Assembly: GCA_947175845.1 (NCBI GenBank)
Contig: CAMWOK010000041.1
Span: 1-14,802 of the forward strand
From: an uncultured Lachnospiraceae bacterium
GTDB lineage: Bacteria; Bacillota; Clostridia; Lachnospirales; Lachnospiraceae
Reading direction: 5' to 3'
Length of the DNA stretch: 14,802 nucleotides
Below the pieces are notes generated by a model. That model was not told the origin of the DNA, made no database searches, and worked only from the letters and a program-made list of their open reading frames with translations. The first letter of the stretch is position 1; every line of letters starts with the position of its first letter. Below, piece after piece: positions 1-7,057 of the stretch. The translations under genes were made by a program, and so were the position numbers.

Positions 1-3000
1 CGGGGCGCACCCACGACCAGCTGGATGCGCTCGGCTGTTTGACTGTGCTTGTCCCCGAGCGTGTACGGACAGAGTGCAAAAAAGAGGGGAGGCGCTCCTT
101 TGCGGTGCTGTGCCTGGCGGCGGAGTGTGCCGCCAGAGAAGCCTCGGCACATAAGCGTGTGGGATTTGACAGGATTCTCGCTGTCCTGCGGGGGGACGGC
201 ACGATATCGGAGGCGCTTTCCGAGTACGTGTTCAATTTTTACCGCTATCAGTATCATACCAAGCTGGATTACCGCGTCCGGTTCAGCGTCGCGGGCGACA
301 TGAGCAACCACATGACATTCAACCTGTTTTACGACAGGGATGGCTCGCTGAATCTGCAGTTTGACTACAATAAACAGTATTATACAAAAGACCGGGCAGT
401 GTATTTTGCGGATGCCCTCTGTGCGATTCTGGAACAGGGCGTGCGGGAGAATGTGCTGTCACAGCCGGTTGGAGAGGCGGAATATCAGAAGGTTCTGTCG
501 ATCGCCGGAAAACAGATTGATATCAGGGACGATCTGACGATCCCTTCGCTGTATCGGCTGGCGGCAAACCGCTACAGGGACAGGCCGGCGGTGTATGCGG
601 GGGACAATGTGCTCACTTTTTCGCAGCTTGATATGCTCAGTGACAGGATCGCCTGTGCGCTCGTCCACAGGGGCGTGCATGTGGGGGACTGTGTCGCGTT
701 CATGCTAAAGCGCGATATCCGGCTGATTCCGACGATCCTTGGCATATCCAAGTCGGGGGCAGTGTTTATCCCGATCGATCCCGCGTATCCGATTGAGCGG
801 ATCACCTATATTATGGAAAACAGCGGCGCCTGCTGTCTGATCTCCTCGCCGGAGATTGCGATTGCAGGAAAGTACGATTATGTGGACGTGGATGTGCTGA
901 TGCGCCGGGAGGCAGAACGGAATTTGCTGCCTGTGGTGAGGCAGCACCAGCCGGCGTACATGATCTACACATCGGGCACGACGGGCAGGCCAAAGGGCGT
1001 GATCCTCTCGCACAGGGGCATTGCAAACATTGTCCACCCGGATAACAACCCGTTTAACAGGGACATCACGCAGAACTGCAGCGGGATCGTGGCGATCGGT
1101 TCGATCTGTTTTGACATCTCGCTCTTTGAACTTTTTGTTCCGCTAATGAACGGGCTTTTTGTCGAGCTCGGCAGTGAGAAGGCGATGGTCGACGCCGGGG
1201 AGCTGGCGGCCGCGATCCTGCGCCACGGCGCGGATGTTCTGCACTGCACGCCGTCGCGCATAACCGCGTATCTTGGAAACACCGCGTTTGCGGAGGCTCT
1301 GGGGCATGTGCAGGCTGTGCTCGCGGCGGGGGAAGTGCTGCCGGGCATTTTGGTAAAACGATTGAATAATACATATGGCATCCGCATTTACAACGGATAT
1401 GGACCGACAGAGACGACGATCGGCGCGACCATCACGGAGGCGGGCGATGGCCTGAGTATCGGCAGGCCGATTGCAAACACAGGAATTGTTCTGCTCAACG
1501 GGGTGTGCCGGCCGGTTCCGTACGGGGCAGTCGGCGAGATCTGCGTTTATGGCAGCGGCGTGGGGATCGGCTACCATGAAAGGCCGGGCGAGACGGCGGC
1601 AAAGTACATCTCATGGAATGGAATGCGGCTGTATCGCACAGGGGACTATGGATATTTCCTGGAGGATGGCAGACTGGTCTACCGCGGGAGAAATGACAGG
1701 CAGGTCAAGCTGCGCGGCCTTCGGATAGAGCTTTCGGAGATTGAGAATGTCATGGGGGCGTTTCCGGGCGTGGCAGCGTGCAGCTGTGTCGTGCGCAAAA
1801 TTGACAGGGCAGACCATCTCGTGGGATTCTATACGGTTTCCGGGCAGAGCCAGGTAGCGCCCGAACAGCTCAGAGATCACATGAAGGCGCATCTGACTTC
1901 GTACATGGTGCCGGATGTCTTAAAGGAGCTTGCCGCGATGCCGCAGACACCAAATGGAAAGACGGATCAGAGGGCGCTGATGGCGGAGCCGGTCGCGTAC
2001 CAGCGCGCGTATCGAGAGCCGGTGACGGCCAGGGAAAAGCTTATGTGCAGCGCGTTCGCAGAGACGCTGGAACTGCCGCAGACAGGGCTTGACGACAACT
2101 TTTTTGAGCTTGGCGGCGACTCGCTCAGCGCGGTCACGCTGGTGCTGCATGTGGAGGAGGCGCTGTCCCTTCGGGAGAGCCAGCTGGAGTTCGGCGATGT
2201 GTACCAGTATCCGACCCCGGCGCTTTTGCTGGACAGGCTGTTCAAAACTGAGGAGCGCCCTGCTGTGTATGACATCAGCACACTGGATTACCATGGATTT
2301 TCGGAGTATCTGGGTGCACACACCGGAGGCAGGGCCAGCTGCGGCTGTCTGGGAAATGTGCTTTTGACAGGGGCGACAGGATATCTGGGCGCGCACATTC
2401 TGATGGATCTGCTCAGGCGCCCCAAAGTGTGTGGGAAAATCATTTGTCTGGCGCGGTCGAAAAAGACGCTCAGCGCGGAGCGGCGCGTGCGGTCGGCACT
2501 TTTTTACTATGCGGAGGAGGACTTTTCACAGAGTTATGGAGACAAGTGGGAGGTTGTCGAGGGGGATATCACACTGCCGGATCTGTTTTTGCAGGGGGAT
2601 GCGGATTCCCGCAGCGGGGCGGACAAAATCGGCAGGATTGACACCATCATCAACTCCGCGGCAAACGTCGCTCATTTTTCCTACGGAGAGGCGCTGGAGG
2701 CGATCAACACGGATGGGGTGAAGAATTTAATCCGCTTTGCCCTGCGCGAGAACGCCCGGCTCTGCCAGATCTCGACGATCAGCGTTGCGGGCATGGCAGC
2801 GGAAACTGTCCGGCAGGAATTTTTTGGAGAGGCGGACTTCTACATCGGACAGGAGATACACAACAAATATATCTACTCGAAGTATATGGCGGAGCACGCG
2901 CTTCTGCGGGCGGCTGTGGACGAGGGGCTGCAGGTAAAGCTGGTGCGTGTCGGCAATCTGCAGGGGCGCATCAGCGACGGGGAGTTTCAGATGAACATGC

Positions 3001-3464
3001 ACTCCAACGCGTTTACGCGCCAGTTTGCCTCCTACGTCAAAATTGGCGCCGTGCCGCGTTCTGTCTATGGGGCCGCTGTCAATTTCTCACCGGTCGACGA
3101 GACGGCGCACAACATTGTCTCGCTCCTGTCCGTTCCGGAGGCGGTGGCATTCCATGTCTATCCGCCCGGTGAAATGCGGTATGCAGATCTGTTTCGGGGA
3201 ATGGAGCGGCTCGGATACAGAATCGCCGTACTGCCGGACGATACGTTCGATATGATTTTGCAGAATCTGAAACGGACAGAGGAGGGCAGGATGAAGATGG
3301 AAGGGCTGTTCACCAGGGAAGCCGCAGGTTCCAGCCGCGAAATCCCGATACGGCAGCAGTATACAAACCAGTATCTGAAGGAACTGTCAGAAGGATGGAG
3401 CGCGGTCACGGATGAGTACATCAACAGATATCTGTCCGCGCTGGACGGAATGGGGTATTTTTGA
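1..3464 (+). CDS. Nonribosomal peptide synthetase, C-terminal part: (C)-A-T-R, 5' end outside window
   Basis: The frame is open from base 3 (1153 residues visible), so the TTG at 39 is internal and the gene starts upstream. Residues 1 to about 160 match the end of a condensation domain. The adenylation domain follows, with YTSGTTGRPKG (near residue 322), NGYGPTETT, YRTGDYG, GRNDRQVKLRG and NGKTDQ, all intact. The carrier domain has FFELGGDSLS, with Ser707 as the phosphopantetheine site. The last domain (about 785-1153) is a thioester reductase: NAD(P)-binding GATGYLG at 790 and a YxxxK pair at Tyr956/Lys960. There is no thioesterase. Reductase release normally gives a peptide aldehyde or alcohol; in gut Clostridia such enzymes are known to give dipeptide aldehydes that can cyclise to pyrazinones. 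By alignment to GrsA I read the specificity code as D-I-F-H-L-A-G-I-G-K, which I cannot assign to an amino acid. The number of upstream modules is unknown. The stop lies 15 nt before the next gene. Confidence 0.95.
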   Translation, partial: GRTHDQLDALGCLTVLVPERVRTECKKEGRRSFAVLCLAAECAAREASAHKRVGFDRILAVLRGDGTISEALSEYVFNFYRYQYHTKLDYRVRFSVAGDMSNHMTFNLFYDRDGSLNLQFDYNKQYYTKDRAVYFADALCAILEQGVRENVLSQPVGEAEYQKVLSIAGKQIDIRDDLTIPSLYRLAANRYRDRPAVYAGDNVLTFSQLDMLSDRIACALVHRGVHVGDCVAFMLKRDIRLIPTILGISKSGAVFIPIDPAYPIERITYIMENSGACCLISSPEIAIAGKYDYVDVDVLMRREAERNLLPVVRQHQPAYMIYTSGTTGRPKGVILSHRGIANIVHPDNNPFNRDITQNCSGIVAIGSICFDISLFELFVPLMNGLFVELGSEKAMVDAGELAAAILRHGADVLHCTPSRITAYLGNTAFAEALGHVQAVLAAGEVLPGILVKRLNNTYGIRIYNGYGPTETTIGATITEAGDGLSIGRPIANTGIVLLNGVCRPVPYGAVGEICVYGSGVGIGYHERPGETAAKYISWNGMRLYRTGDYGYFLEDGRLVYRGRNDRQVKLRGLRIELSEIENVMGAFPGVAACSCVVRKIDRADHLVGFYTVSGQSQVAPEQLRDHMKAHLTSYMVPDVLKELAAMPQTPNGKTDQRALMAEPVAYQRAYREPVTAREKLMCSAFAETLELPQTGLDDNFFELGGDSLSAVTLVLHVEEALSLRESQLEFGDVYQYPTPALLLDRLFKTEERPAVYDISTLDYHGFSEYLGAHTGGRASCGCLGNVLLTGATGYLGAHILMDLLRRPKVCGKIICLARSKKTLSAERRVRSALFYYAEEDFSQSYGDKWEVVEGDITLPDLFLQGDADSRSGADKIGRIDTIINSAANVAHFSYGEALEAINTDGVKNLIRFALRENARLCQISTISVAGMAAETVRQEFFGEADFYIGQEIHNKYIYSKYMAEHALLRAAVDEGLQVKLVRVGNLQGRISDGEFQMNMHSNAFTRQFASYVKIGAVPRSVYGAAVNFSPVDETAHNIVSLLSVPEAVAFHVYPPGEMRYADLFRGMERLGYRIAVLPDDTFDMILQNLKRTEEGRMKMEGLFTREAAGSSREIPIRQQYTNQYLKELSEGWSAVTDEYINRYLSALDGMGYF

Positions 3465-3479
3465 TTTGGAGGTGTTGCG

Positions 3480-4919
3480 ATGGCGTCCATTGCACTTTGG
3501 AGCTTTGCGGTTTTTCTGGCGTCCGTGTTTGCAGGTCTGCTCACGGGGATCACGCTCACGCCGAAATATAAGGGGACAATCAGGGCTGCTGCATGGACGG
3601 TGGGCGCAGCGCTCGGCTACGGCCTGGCGTTTGCAAGCTACTGCGCAAACCTGTACAATGATGCTGTGGGAATCCTTGGACTCTCTGTGCTTGTCTGTAT
3701 CTTCTCACAGCTTCTGTACAAGGACAGCTGGTCGACAAAGCTGGCGATTGCGCTGATGGCGTGCCTGATCGCGAATGTCAGCACATTTATGCTGTGCGGG
3801 ACGACTGACAATCTGCTGGCGCCGCGGCTGGGGCTGATTGAGCAGAGTCCGTATGAGACGGCGAATCTGATGTTTTTCATAGGGATTAAGCTTGTGGTGT
3901 ACGCGGGGCTGTCGGTTCTGTACATGCGCTGTCTGAGGCGGACGCTGCACCGCACCATCGAGGCGATGGACGGGAAAATGACAGTCTTTATACCGGCGCT
4001 TGTGATCTCGGTGATCGGGTTTTATATTATCAACCTCGTGTCAAACAGTGTCGGGATCTATCCGGGCAGTTTTTGGTTTTTTCCGCTGTATCTCACGATC
4101 TGCGCGATCTTTGTCGTTGAGTTCTGGATGATTTTTTATTCGATCAACCAGAGCGCCAGGACGATGAAGACGACCGCGGAGCTCAACGTCGCCACCAACA
4201 TCCAGAAATCTATGCTTCCGTGCATCTTTCCGGCATTTCCCGAGCGCGAGGAGTTCGATGTCTTTGCCACGATGGATCCGGCAAAGGAGGTGGGCGGCGA
4301 TTTCTATGATTTTTTTATGGTGGATGACAGCCATCTTGCCGTCGTGGTCGCGGACGTCTCGGGCAAAGGTGTGCCTGCGGCGCTCTTCATGGTGATCGGC
4401 AAGACGCTCATCAAGGATCACACACAGCCGGGAAGCGATCTGGGAGAGGTCTTCACAAAGGTGAACAAGCTGCTGTGCGAATCCAACAGCGAAGGGCTCT
4501 TTATCACTGCATTTGAGGGGGTGCTCGACCTTGTGACAGGCGAGTTTTGCTATGTCAACGCAGGGCACGAGATCCCCTTTATATGCAGAAAGGGCGGGCG
4601 GTTTGAGCCATACCGGATCAAGGCGGGGTTCGTTCTTGCAGGAATGGAGGGGATCCGCTATCGGTGCGGCTCCATGCAGCTTGAGCCAGGAGACCGGCTC
4701 TTTCAGTACACGGACGGCATCACGGAGGCGACAGACAAGGCAAATGCGCTCTACGGCATGGAGCGGCTGCAGGCGGTGCTTGGCAGATATTCCTCCCTTG
4801 CGCCGGCGGAGCTTTTGGTGAAGATCAAGGAGGACATTGATCTGTTTGTGGGAGATGCGCCGCAGTTCGACGATATTACGATGCTCTGCATGGAGTACAG
4901 AGGACGGATGGGGGATTAA
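3480..4919 (+). CDS. Membrane SpoIIE/RsbU-type PP2C serine phosphatase
   Basis: The protein has 479 residues. About seven hydrophobic helices occupy residues 4-24, 33-54, 62-80, 88-107, 130-149, 168-190 and 198-222, followed by a short linker and a PP2C/SpoIIE phosphatase domain (about 235-475). Metal-binding acidic residues are visible: Asp274 in GGDFYD, Asp292 in ADVSGKG, Asp412 in YTDG and Asp464/465 in FDDITM. The family dephosphorylates Ser or Thr on an anti-anti-sigma (STAS) protein to switch an RsbW-type kinase. The membrane part does not match a named sensor that I recognise and may sense an envelope or small-molecule signal. The start is ATG with GGAGGTG at 3468-3474. It follows the NRPS by 15 nt and precedes the ATPase gene by 1 nt, which suggests co-transcription and coupled translation. 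Its direct substrate is not encoded in the window. Confidence 0.93.
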   Translation: MASIALWSFAVFLASVFAGLLTGITLTPKYKGTIRAAAWTVGAALGYGLAFASYCANLYNDAVGILGLSVLVCIFSQLLYKDSWSTKLAIALMACLIANVSTFMLCGTTDNLLAPRLGLIEQSPYETANLMFFIGIKLVVYAGLSVLYMRCLRRTLHRTIEAMDGKMTVFIPALVISVIGFYIINLVSNSVGIYPGSFWFFPLYLTICAIFVVEFWMIFYSINQSARTMKTTAELNVATNIQKSMLPCIFPAFPEREEFDVFATMDPAKEVGGDFYDFFMVDDSHLAVVVADVSGKGVPAALFMVIGKTLIKDHTQPGSDLGEVFTKVNKLLCESNSEGLFITAFEGVLDLVTGEFCYVNAGHEIPFICRKGGRFEPYRIKAGFVLAGMEGIRYRCGSMQLEPGDRLFQYTDGITEATDKANALYGMERLQAVLGRYSSLAPAELLVKIKEDIDLFVGDAPQFDDITMLCMEYRGRMGD

Positions 4920-4920
4920 A

Positions 4921-5331
4921 ATGAATGAATTGACGATTGATGCGACTGTTGAGAATATTGTGCAGGTCACTTCTTTTGTGGAGGAGAAGTTAGAGGCGCT
5001 GGGTTGCCCGATGAAGGCGCAGATGCAGATTTCCGTCGCGATTGACGAGCTTTTCGGAAATATCGCGCACTATGCCTACAATCCGGAAGTCGGGCCGGCA
5101 ACCGTCCGCGTGGAAGTGATCAGAAGTCCGCTCGCGGTTGTCATTACCTTTATCGACAATGGCGTGCAGTACGATCCGCTCGCAAAGGAGGACCCGGACA
5201 CTGCGCTGTCTGCCGAGGAGCGGGAGATTGGCGGGCTTGGTATCTATATGGTCAAGAAGAGCATGGATGAGATAACTTATGAGTACCGGGAGGGGCAGAA
5301 TATACTGCGGATCAGGAAAAATATAGGATGA
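4921..5331 (+). CDS. RsbW/SpoIIAB-like ATP-binding protein (HATPase_c anti-sigma kinase family)
   Basis: This is a 136-residue single-domain GHKL ATPase. The N box has Glu43 and Asn47 in AIDELFGNIAHYAY, the G1 box has Asp79 in FIDNG, and a glycine-rich G2 box reads GGLGIYMVKK (residues 104-113). Members are cytoplasmic. They bind ATP and either phosphorylate a STAS partner on Ser or sequester a sigma factor or another target. The ATG at 4921 was chosen because it lies one base after the phosphatase stop and the family homology starts there; an upstream in-frame start at 4837 would overlap the phosphatase gene by 83 nt. Pairing with a PP2C phosphatase is the normal layout of a partner-switching module. 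Neither a STAS protein nor a sigma factor is adjacent, so the client is unknown. Confidence 0.9.
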   Translation: MNELTIDATVENIVQVTSFVEEKLEALGCPMKAQMQISVAIDELFGNIAHYAYNPEVGPATVRVEVIRSPLAVVITFIDNGVQYDPLAKEDPDTALSAEEREIGGLGIYMVKKSMDEITYEYREGQNILRIRKNIG

Positions 5332-5372
5332 GTTCCAGTTGAGGAGTTTTGTCCGGAGAGGAGAGACGGGTT

Positions 5373-5849
5373 ATGGATACGCTGGATCAGGAGAGTATGG
5401 ACAGGCAGAGAATGCAGACCTTTTGCGCGGATACGGTCATCATGCGGGAGGGGGAGGTCTGCGATGCGATGTACAAGATTTTGTCGGGCTCTGTGGCGGT
5501 CTATGTGCGGTATGCGCAGGAGGATGAGCACCTGATAGGGATCTATTCCAAAGGGCGCTGTTTCGGCGAGATGAGTATGCTGTCAGAACAGCCTGGCGTC
5601 TACACGGTGGTTGCCTACGACGATGTCCTGCTTGTGCGGATCACGAAAGATTTTCTGGAGGAGTTTATCCGGAACAATCCCCGCAATGCGGTCGATATCA
5701 TGAAAAATATGGGACAGACGCTGACTGTGATGCAGAAGAATATCGACCTGCTGCTCGACGATCTCAACGAGAAGCAGGACCTGAATAAAAAGCGCACGCA
5801 GGAGCTGAGGGACAAAATCAGGCAGTACCGGATGAACGCCCTGATTTGA
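5373..5849 (+). CDS. Cyclic-nucleotide-binding-fold protein with coiled-coil tail, no HTH
   Basis: The protein has 158 residues. Residues about 12-110 form a CAP-ED/cNMP-binding-like beta roll, with the phosphate-binding-cassette signature FGEMSMLSE at 64-72. The usual Arg after this motif (consensus R-[ST]-A-T) is absent: residues 74-79 read PGVYTV. Canonical cAMP or cGMP binding is therefore doubtful. Residues about 120-158 are charged and helical, rich in Leu, Lys, Glu and Gln, and probably a coiled coil. There is no winged-helix DNA-binding domain, so this is not a Crp-type regulator. The ATG at 5373 was chosen for the GGAGAGGAGAG ribosome site at 5355-5365; a TTG 24 nt upstream lies before that site. 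It follows the ATPase gene by 41 nt and is probably the last gene of the operon, perhaps an adaptor or sensor for the phosphatase/ATPase pair. Confidence 0.85.
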   Translation: MDTLDQESMDRQRMQTFCADTVIMREGEVCDAMYKILSGSVAVYVRYAQEDEHLIGIYSKGRCFGEMSMLSEQPGVYTVVAYDDVLLVRITKDFLEEFIRNNPRNAVDIMKNMGQTLTVMQKNIDLLLDDLNEKQDLNKKRTQELRDKIRQYRMNALI

Positions 5850-5883
5850 TATTTGACCGCCGGAGTAATACTTGTATGAGGAA

Positions 5884-6198
5884 TCAGATCAGCGCCAGAA
5901 TGCGCTCTGCGATAAACACGGCTGCGCAGGCGATCAGGGCGACTGTGAGCAGGCTTTTTCCGCGGTAGGCGGCGATCACAGCAGTGGCGAGTCCCACAGC
6001 GGCGGAGCAGATGCTTTCAGTCGCGTGCAGGATTGCCGGGAAGGTCATGGCGGCAAGGCATGCGTAGGGCACATAGTACAAAAAGGAGCGGATGTAAACA
6101 TTTGTGATCTCCTTTTTGGACAGCGCGAGCGGGAGCATACGGATGAGGTATGTCACGCCTGCCATGACAAGGATGTAGAGATAGATGTTGTGCGTCAT
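5884..6198 (-). CDS. azlD: AzlD family small subunit of branched-chain amino acid exporter
   Basis: The protein has 104 residues and about four hydrophobic helices, with the family features VTYLIRMLPL near the N terminus and FLYYVPYACLAAMTFP in the middle. AzlD works with AzlC in an inner-membrane exporter of branched-chain amino acids and some analogues. The ATG at 6198 was chosen because an AGGAGG ribosome site (complement of 6208-6213) lies nine bases upstream and the family homology starts here; a longer reading to 6306 would overlap azlC and add a low-complexity, non-membrane leader. The start is one base after the azlC stop, so the two are co-translated. It converges on the cyclic-nucleotide-fold gene with a 34-nt gap in which I see no convincing terminator hairpin. 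Confidence 0.9.
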   Translation of the reverse strand: MTHNIYLYILVMAGVTYLIRMLPLALSKKEITNVYIRSFLYYVPYACLAAMTFPAILHATESICSAAVGLATAVIAAYRGKSLLTVALIACAAVFIAERILALI

Positions 6199-6199
6199 A

Positions 6200-6934
6200 T
6201 TATGTGTCCTCCTCTGAGTTGGTGTCCGCTGCCGCGGTGCCTTCACGGACTGGTTTGAGCCAGGCTGCAATGCCCGCTGTGAGCACGGTTGTGATGATGA
6301 TGACAAAGCCTGACGAGACGCTGTTTAGCACAGGGAGTGCAGAGAACAGAAAGCTCAGTCCCATGGCGGACAGCACGACAAGCAAAAGCGTCCGGTTCTG
6401 CTTTGCGGGCGGTATGATGATGGCCAGAAACATTCCATAGATGGCGACGCCGAGGGCGCTCATCACAAAGCCGGGCAGCAGGTTTCCGGACACCGCGCCC
6501 GCGAGTGTCCCAAGCACCCAGCCGGGAACGGCGGCGCTGGTGATGCCATAGTGGTAGGCGGGGGACAGGGGATGGTCAAGACCTGCGTCGAGCGCAAAGA
6601 TCTCGTCCGTCACGCTGTAAGCCATGAGATACCGGTGCCAGTGCGGCGTCCTGCGGTTTAGCTTCTGCGCCAGAGAGAAGGACATCAGACAGTAGCGCAG
6701 ATTGATGATCAGCTGTGTCAGCGCCATCTCGAGGTAGGTGCCGCCGGCGGAGAGGATTGCCAGCCCCGAGAACTGTCCTGCGCTCGTCACGTTCGTGAGC
6801 GAGATCAGCCCGGCCTGCAGGATGTTCAGACCGCTGGCAGAGGCTTCCATGCCAAACGCAAAGGAGACGGCAAAGTATCCCAGGGCGACGGCGGTTCCGT
6901 CGCGCAGCCCGTTTCTGTAATCGTTGTTTTTCAA
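6200..6934 (-). CDS. azlC: AzlC family permease, large subunit of branched-chain amino acid exporter
   Basis: The protein has 244 residues and several membrane helices. It carries family motifs such as the N-terminal DGTAVALGYFAVSFAFG, the segment SLTNVTSAGQFSGL, and YLMAYSVTDEIFAL in the middle. The length is normal for AzlC. A short hydrophilic tail ends in NSEEDT. The predicted role is efflux of branched-chain amino acids across the inner membrane together with AzlD. The start is TTG (6932-6934), preceded on its strand by an AGAAGGGA ribosome site five bases away; no ATG upstream fits better. A near-consensus promoter lies at 7000-7028. Specific substrates cannot be read from the sequence. 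Confidence 0.92.
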   Translation of the reverse strand: MKNNDYRNGLRDGTAVALGYFAVSFAFGMEASASGLNILQAGLISLTNVTSAGQFSGLAILSAGGTYLEMALTQLIINLRYCLMSFSLAQKLNRRTPHWHRYLMAYSVTDEIFALDAGLDHPLSPAYHYGITSAAVPGWVLGTLAGAVSGNLLPGFVMSALGVAIYGMFLAIIIPPAKQNRTLLLVVLSAMGLSFLFSALPVLNSVSSGFVIIITTVLTAGIAAWLKPVREGTAAADTNSEEDT

Positions 6935-6999
6935 GAGAATCCCTTCTTTTCTTATTCTAAAAATATCTTAAAAATTTCCATCGTAATTCAAATCATTAT

Positions 7000-7028
7000 A
7001 TGATACAATAAATGCAGGGAACTGTCAA
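7000..7028 (-). promoter_or_regulatory. Promoter of azlCD (sigma-A type)
   Basis: Read on the minus strand, a perfect TTGACA (complement of 7023-7028) is followed by a 17-nt spacer and TATCAT (complement of 7000-7005), five of six matches to the -10 consensus. Transcription would start near 6993, giving a leader of about 60 nt before the azlC TTG start. Confidence 0.75.
7001..7009 (+). promoter_or_regulatory. Possible extended -10 promoter for the radical SAM gene
   Basis: TG-A-TACAAT on the plus strand resembles an extended -10 element and lies about 50 nt before the chosen ATG at 7058. No good -35 hexamer sits 16-18 nt upstream. It overlaps the -10 of the divergent azlCD promoter, so the two would compete for polymerase if both are real. 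Confidence 0.35.
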
Positions 7029-7057
7029 TTCAATTTTTGAAATGGAGTGTACGAAAG

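Noticed and set aside
39..3464. TTG at base 39 as the start of the NRPS gene
   Set aside because: The frame is open to the window edge and the residues before it fit the end of a condensation domain, so the true start lies upstream.
4041..4970. 309-codon antisense reading frame opposite the phosphatase
   Set aside because: The phosphatase on the plus strand has all its catalytic residues; the antisense product is His- and Arg-rich without a family.
5373..5849. Crp/Fnr-type transcription factor
   Set aside because: Only the cyclic-nucleotide-binding fold is present; the C-terminal part is a short charged helix with no helix-turn-helix.
5850..5883. Terminator between the cNMP-fold gene and azlD
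   Set aside because: I find no stem of useful length followed by a T run on either strand in this 34-nt gap.
5884..6306. Longer AzlD reading starting at 6306
   Set aside because: It would overlap azlC by more than 100 nt and adds a non-membrane low-complexity leader; the ATG at 6198 has a strong AGGAGG site.
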